DNA of 64,000 bases. Origin: Anabaena azotica FACHB-119 (GTDB taxonomy: Bacteria > Cyanobacteriota > Cyanobacteriia > Cyanobacteriales > Nostocaceae). Numbering within the stretch: position 1 is the stretch's first letter; every line of letters starts with the position of its first letter. Of the stretch, positions 60,801-64,000 are shown in pieces. The DNA lies in contig NZ_JACJSG010000005.1 of NCBI RefSeq assembly GCF_014697625.1, forward strand, positions 100,561 through 164,560, read 5' to 3'. A model generated the notes under the pieces. That model was not told where the DNA came from. It saw only the letters and a program-made list of their open reading frames with translations, and did no database searches. A program made the translations under genes and the position numbers.

Positions 60801-62024
60801 CTTTAACCAAGTTTCCGCACTCCGCAAGTTATACCCCCGCAACAAAATGCTAGGATTATTTTGCTGTCGCTGCCAGTTCAAGGCTTTAGTTAAGAGAATT
60901 TTATGCTCGTTGTAATAAGCTGCATCCTCATGCAAAATCCTTAAAAGTTGACTTTGGTCGAGGTGGTAATCTTCTTCTTTTACGTTGTCTGTGAGGTCTA
61001 TATATTGCAAATCTCGCAGTGCTGGCGGAACCTGCGCTGGCCCAGTTTCTCGCACTAGTAAGGGGATAATTCGCTTGTTCAACGACAAAGCATAGTCTAA
61101 TTCTTGCTGACAGTAAGTAGAGTTGACTGCATCAGGGGAAAGCAGATAAACTACATTATCCGCTTGTTCAATCCCACGGTTAATCGCTTCCTTAAATTCT
61201 TCCCCGGTTTTAATATCTGTCGTATTCGTCCAAACCGTAATGTTCTCTCGCCGCAAACTATTGCGAATTTTCTCCATTATCTCTCTATCCTTATCCGAAT
61301 AGGATAAGAACACCTGAGTCATCAAGTTATTTGCATTCTTAATACTTTCAGTGATGTATTCGCAATGTAAATCGGTGGGAATACAAGGCGGTTGTTCATC
61401 TTTAAAACGTCTTTGCAGCCAAGTTTGAGACTGCTGTATTTCTTCCCCAACTAACAGGTAGCTTGTTTGCTTTTGATTTCTCTCCCACTCCAACGCTTTG
61501 GCTAAAAATTTTGTATGCGGCTGGACATAATCAGCGTGAGATTCGAGTAATTTAATTAAATCTGCTAAGGATTTTTCAAAATCATTTTTATCTTCTTCAA
61601 AATACACCCAGTTTAAAGCGCGAATTTTCGGGTGCATATTCTGGTAGCTTTCATGCAACCCTTTGGCTTTATAAGCTTGCCAATCATCTTCTGTGCCATT
61701 CGGGTTTCTTTGCTGCCAAGTTTCCCGACTAATTTGCATCACGTGTAGCACTGGGATAATGCGCTTATTGCGCTTAATGGCTAACTCAATTTCTTTACGA
61801 CAGTATTCTGAATTTACCGAATGTGGCGCAATGATAAACACAAAGTGATTTGCTTTTTCAATTCCATCATCAATTTGATTCTGGAAATCTACACCAAGGG
61901 GAATATCATTAAAGTCAAACCAAACTTTTAATCCATGTTCATCTAAGCGAGATTGAAGTTTTGTGGCTAAGGCTTTACTATCAGCTCGTCCGTAAGATAT
62001 GAAAGCATCGAAAAATTCAGTCAT
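57858..62024 (-). CDS. Three tandem TIR domains-membrane segment-14 WD40 repeats
   Basis: This 1388-residue protein has three units, each a TIR domain plus a conserved helical spacer. TIRs start at about 1, 238 and 440 (DAFISYGRAD, QVFLSYSDKD, DVFISYSRAD), each with the NSxYCxxE helix holding the putative NADase Glu (SEYCRKE, STYCQQE, SPYCKDE). The spacers share L..AL.W...LL.G....A..WL and EYI/EFI. A Glu/Gln/Arg coiled coil (about 645-675) leads to one membrane helix (FFLVSISMALVAAVAFWL, about 680). From about 765 there are 14 WD40 repeats, enough for two seven-bladed propellers. TIR enzymes in bacterial immunity cleave NAD+ or make cyclic ADP-ribose signals; the WD40 part should sense or scaffold. 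Upstream genes encode a patatin lipase and a SLOG-like protein. Confidence 0.93.
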   Translation of the reverse strand: MTEFFDAFISYGRADSKALATKLQSRLDEHGLKVWFDFNDIPLGVDFQNQIDDGIEKANHFVFIIAPHSVNSEYCRKEIELAIKRNKRIIPVLHVMQISRETWQQRNPNGTEDDWQAYKAKGLHESYQNMHPKIRALNWVYFEEDKNDFEKSLADLIKLLESHADYVQPHTKFLAKALEWERNQKQTSYLLVGEEIQQSQTWLQRRFKDEQPPCIPTDLHCEYITESIKNANNLMTQVFLSYSDKDREIMEKIRNSLRRENITVWTNTTDIKTGEEFKEAINRGIEQADNVVYLLSPDAVNSTYCQQELDYALSLNKRIIPLLVRETGPAQVPPALRDLQYIDLTDNVKEEDYHLDQSQLLRILHEDAAYYNEHKILLTKALNWQRQQNNPSILLRGYNLRSAETWLKVAQKRTEHPPTALQEEYINESLQQPPLESLDVFISYSRADADLARKLNDALQTQGKTTWFDQESIASGSDFQEEICRGIKTCDNFLFIISPRSVNSPYCKDEVAYASSLNKRFVTLLHQQVDTAVLHPDLAKVQWIDFNQNDRDFNANFNQLIRTLDTDREHVHSHSKWLQRALEWEQNNRNDDLLLRGSEFLIAQSWLEKTEQQNKKPAATSLHKEFIEVSKKAIAAAKEEEQKRQAEMLRLQSERAQEAEARLAEQKKSAKRQKFFLVSISMALVAAVAFWLSDQRAKTEAENAQKEQLNSVSKFSLSLSNQKFKFDAMLEAIKAGSKLQYFGKNTISSETQSLILTALQAAVYGNAFREQNRLTKHNGTVFSVSFSPDNQMIATASGDGKIKLWSLHGKNILTINLGENSNVYSVSFSPDGNTIASGDGDNNVKLWNKEGKFLKTLPGHNAVVRSVVWSPDGNIIASASDDSTVKLWNKQGQPIRTLKGHTNAVTSVSFSPDSQTIATASRDGKIILWTLDGKQSNIFQSLNCCQKSHSPVNSVSFSPDGNMIVSGHEDSTVKLWSKESKSPQTLIGHNSRVRSVVWSPDGNMIASGSDDSTVKLWNKNGQLINTLSGHQASIRSVNFSHDGETIATTSEDNTVRLWRKAGKKLQIIPGNEAVWSMAWSPDGKTIAFGGQDNTVKLCDQSRKCTVILKHNNAVSSISFSPDGNTIASASRDSTIQLWYKDGKPPKTLEGHKGTVWSVAWSPDGNILASGGQDQTVKLWYKDGKPPKTLEGHKGTVWSVAWSADGNILASGSQDQTVKLWNKDGQLLNNLTGHSGDVASVSFSADGKMLASGSNDNTVKLWSKEDNFQKPKTLNGHKSEVFSISFSPDGNIIASASKDNTIQLWNKDGQQLQTLFAHNNWVSSVGFSPDGSTLASASYDTKVILWNLADLQLEKLMQDACNQLGDYLEYNAPEKEKDLCKPQDKNTSK
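58354..58599 (-). repeat. Near-identical 123-bp tandem WD40 coding repeats
   Basis: Two consecutive 123-bp units (58354-58476, 58477-58599), encoding WD repeats 11 and 10 of the gene, are almost identical at DNA level, with a further partly matching unit beyond. This indicates a recent duplication within the propeller. Confidence 0.8.
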
Positions 62025-62335
62025 TAGTTGCTAGCCCTGGTTAATTAGTTAGGACTTACGCAACTGCCACATACAGTAGGATGTATTCTCCAGAAAATGA
62101 ATTTGCAGTTACGTAAGTTTTGTGAGTGCAGAAATATTACAAGCTCGGTTAAGCACTGATTAGTAAATAAATCCCCGTCTGATTAAACTGAATCACCGCC
62201 GAGGTCTTACACACAAAAATTGGGCTGACTGATGAAAACGAGTATTCGACTACGCCAACAAATTCACAAGGGAACGATGTAAAGGCTACGCCCATGCACA
62301 AGCAGGAACTTGGGGATTTATTTTTATGGAACTCC
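62025..62335. repeat. Intergenic repeat region between patatin and TIR-WD40 genes
   Basis: The exact inverse of the 79-97 repeat lies at 62045-62063. Overlapping it, 62054-62067 and 62105-62118 form a 13/14-bp inverted pair (ACTTACGCAACTGC). The rest contains no convincing gene; a short frame across 62240-62380 (reading FTRERCKGYAHAQAGTWG) on the + strand resembles nothing I recognise and runs into the patatin gene. Confidence 0.5.
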
Positions 62336-63484
62336 TTAACTTACTGTGGCCACAGGAGTTGGTGAGTCTAGGAAATTACTAAAATGCTCTGGTTGTACTG
62401 TTTTGGCGATCGCTTGTCCTATCCGTTTTAAATCTTTTGTATGTTCCACTGAATCCATTTTTTGGACATTTTCTACTTTGATATCATCCAAGCCTAACTT
62501 ATTCAATCCTTTACGAGTCAATTCCACGTCATAGCGCAAGTAGGTGAACAGCTTTGATTCTAGAGGCCCTTTTGTTTGTAGTAGATCGCCTACTTCCGTG
62601 TCAATGATATCGCCTAACAAACACTTGCCGAAAATACGACACAGAAAATCCTGTTGGTACTGACTAGCAAGCATCAGTGCAAGCGGAAGATTTTGAGCGT
62701 TATACAATGTCCACATCTCCTTGGCTTTTACTTCATTGATGTTAGGAGTTATGCCAGTACCGACAGACACTAAAAGCATATTGTCCTCACCTGCGGGCCA
62801 CATCAATTGGTAGGGTTCAAGAGTGGCCATGAGGAAGAGTTGGAAGGCTGGGTTATTGTAGGGGGTCACACCGCCATCGACGAAGACAAACTCTTTCTTA
62901 CCTATTTTAATTGTCTCTGGGGGAAAGAATGTTGGCGCGGCAGTACTGGCTCGAACAAGCTGCCACAGGGGAAGGTCTAAGTTAGAGTCTTTCCCTTGGT
63001 TGAATTTAGCTTTAGGGTTATTGGAGAGGGGCCAGGGCGAGTCTGTGTTCGCATTACGCATGACAAGCATCAAGAGAGTTTTCAGCTCTTGGCTACCGAA
63101 TCTTGTGTTTTCTCCAAATACTTCCTTGAGTTGTGTTGCAAGGTTTGTATCATTGTACCTATAAGAGAGGAAATTTAGAAAGGTGAGGATATCAAAACGA
63201 GTGTCAAACATATCCTTACCAGTCTTGTCATAGAATTCTTGAATCTCGGCTACAGACATTCCCTTGGAAAGGGCAGTGGCAATGATTGCACCTGTACTTG
63301 TACCTGCGATGTAATCAAAGTAATCTGCTAAAACAAAGTTCTCATCACGTCCCAACTGTTGGCGCAATGTCTCTTCAATTTTCGCTAACACTTGAAGAGT
63401 AATCAGCCCACGGATACCACCCCCATCAAGAGCTAGAAGTTTATAAGGCCCAGTTTTCTTGTTCGCTTTGTCAATATAAGACAT
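62336..63484 (-). CDS. Patatin-like phospholipase
   Basis: This 382-residue protein has a complete catalytic set: oxyanion loop LDGGGIRGLITL (about residue 19), nucleophile Ser in GTSTGAIIA (about 62), and the dyad Asp in FVDGGVTPYNNPAF (about 205). It would hydrolyse acyl chains from membrane lipids. AAGGAG 7 nt before the start gives strong initiation. It lies 39 nt downstream of a SLOG-like gene and upstream of a triple-TIR protein on the same strand. Patatin lipases are known effectors in bacterial anti-phage systems, where they damage the host membrane on a nucleotide signal. That role is inferred here; a housekeeping lipid-turnover role is the alternative. Confidence 0.92.
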   Translation of the reverse strand: MSYIDKANKKTGPYKLLALDGGGIRGLITLQVLAKIEETLRQQLGRDENFVLADYFDYIAGTSTGAIIATALSKGMSVAEIQEFYDKTGKDMFDTRFDILTFLNFLSYRYNDTNLATQLKEVFGENTRFGSQELKTLLMLVMRNANTDSPWPLSNNPKAKFNQGKDSNLDLPLWQLVRASTAAPTFFPPETIKIGKKEFVFVDGGVTPYNNPAFQLFLMATLEPYQLMWPAGEDNMLLVSVGTGITPNINEVKAKEMWTLYNAQNLPLALMLASQYQQDFLCRIFGKCLLGDIIDTEVGDLLQTKGPLESKLFTYLRYDVELTRKGLNKLGLDDIKVENVQKMDSVEHTKDLKRIGQAIAKTVQPEHFSNFLDSPTPVATVS

Positions 63485-63523
63485 ATCAAACTCCTTGTGA
63501 TTTTTAGATAAATTCCGATAAGT

Positions 63524-63916
63524 TCAGTTTTGGGCAGAAAACATTTCATTAATCAATTGAGTCAGTCCCTCAAAACTCTCTTTGAGGTCAATTGCCTGCA
63601 ATAGCCCAATAGCTACTAATTCTCTAGCCAGATCATCAAATTTTTCCCCACGCAATGCGGTGGCTAATGTATCAGCTAATCGCCCACTGCCAGCCATAGC
63701 CAGTACTGGCCGTTTAGCTTTGAAGTTCTCTGATACATTCTTTTTAGCAATCTCCCCACCATTGACTAGCACTGCTACCGATGGCGCTTCACTTGCCAGT
63801 ACACTAGCGATTTGAGCCAACCAAGGTGACTCATCACCCCAATCTGAGCCAGGAACTAGCACAAAGTGTGTGTGGTATGGCTCCAATGGTGTGGTTTCAG
63901 ACGAGGGAACATTCAA
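63524..63916 (-). CDS. SLOG/LSDAT-like protein, C-terminal half only
   Basis: This 130-residue protein has HFVLVPGSDWGDESPW, VAVLVNGGEIAKKN and RPVLAMAGSGRLADTLA, which match the second half of the SLOG domain of the TRPM/LSDAT group (a Rossmann-like fold that binds NAD-derived or other nucleotides). The expected N-terminal half with its Gly-rich loop is missing. A TGA stop lies immediately before the ATG in the same frame, and the remaining 84 bp to the window edge are AT-rich with stops in all frames, so this is either a genuine short form or a decayed gene. It is 39 nt upstream of the patatin gene and probably co-transcribed. The family call is from motif memory. Confidence 0.6.
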   Translation of the reverse strand: MNVPSSETTPLEPYHTHFVLVPGSDWGDESPWLAQIASVLASEAPSVAVLVNGGEIAKKNVSENFKAKRPVLAMAGSGRLADTLATALRGEKFDDLARELVAIGLLQAIDLKESFEGLTQLINEMFSAQN

Positions 63917-64000
63917 GTTAATTTAAATACGGAATTTTTTTACTTACATCAGTATTTTTACTATTATTAAGTTATTTAAATATTTAATGAATAATTCATC
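63917..64000. other. AT-rich right edge
   Basis: Very AT-rich DNA. On the minus strand, one frame is open from the window edge to a stop near 63946 and could be the last codons of a gene lying outside; nothing more can be said. Confidence 0.3.

Noticed and set aside
62240..62380. Short + strand frame with FTRERCKGYAHAQAGTWG as possible transposase remnant
   Set aside because: Too short to assign and overlaps the patatin 3' end; could be chance.
1..64000. tRNA, rRNA or riboswitch genes
   Set aside because: No cloverleaf, conserved rRNA segment or recognisable riboswitch core was seen by eye; tRNAscan-SE and Infernal would settle this.

Overview
The window is chromosomal DNA of a filamentous, Nostoc/Anabaena-like cyanobacterium. 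This rests on abundant GCGATCGC (HIP1) octamers, heptameric short tandem repeats and small dispersed repeats between and inside genes, an AMIN-type TonB receptor, a GH57/DUF3536 protein and a TIR-WD40 giant protein. Base composition is AT-rich (near 40% GC by eye).

Positions 123-51576 form one large lipopeptide NRPS/PKS locus that looks like a siderophore system. At the left edge are an MFS exporter (+) and, convergent with it, an outer-membrane TonB-dependent receptor (-). From 5270 to 51576 every gene is on the + strand with short gaps. The order is: FAAL-ACP-C-A(Ser)-PCP; a stand-alone TauD-type hydroxylase; PKS1 (KS-AT-degraded KR-carrier-E); a MycE-like O-methyltransferase; C-A(Gly)-PCP-C-TauD; degenerate C-A(Asp)-PCP; PKS2 (KS-AT-KR-ACP); C-A(basic, Lys-like)-PCP; PKS3 (KS-AT-cMT-KR-ACP); a lone C domain; a TauD hydroxylase; degenerate C-A(Asn/Asp)-PCP-reductase; a class III aminotransferase; an MbtH-like protein; and a type II thioesterase.

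Read collinearly, the predicted product is fatty acyl-Ser-C2-Gly-(beta-hydroxy-Asp)-C2-(Lys-like)-(C2+methyl)-(beta-hydroxy-Asn/Asp). It would be released reductively as an aldehyde and probably transaminated to an amine. Two beta-hydroxy-acidic residues, a receptor and an exporter point to Fe(III) chelation. The family logic resembles beta-hydroxyaspartate lipopeptide siderophores, including the cyanochelin type of cyanobacteria. The most unusual points are a twice-used unit C / TauD / HH-less C-like domain / A / PCP (once with C and TauD fused, once split at an ATGA overlap), and a PKS that ends in an NRPS-type carrier plus epimerization domain.

Positions 51821-57455 hold ordinary flanking genes: a GH57/DUF3536 protein (-), a Ca2+/H+ antiporter (+) and an HtrA-like protein (-) that has lost its catalytic His and Ser.

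Positions 57858-63916 (all -) look like a defence or conflict island: a half-length SLOG/LSDAT-like protein, a patatin-like phospholipase 39 nt behind it, and a protein with three TIR domains, a membrane segment and 14 WD40 repeats. The intergenic spaces are rich in palindromes, heptad repeats and a pair of MITE-like elements. Some small repeats have inserted in frame into the biosynthetic genes. I saw no tRNA, rRNA or CRISPR array.
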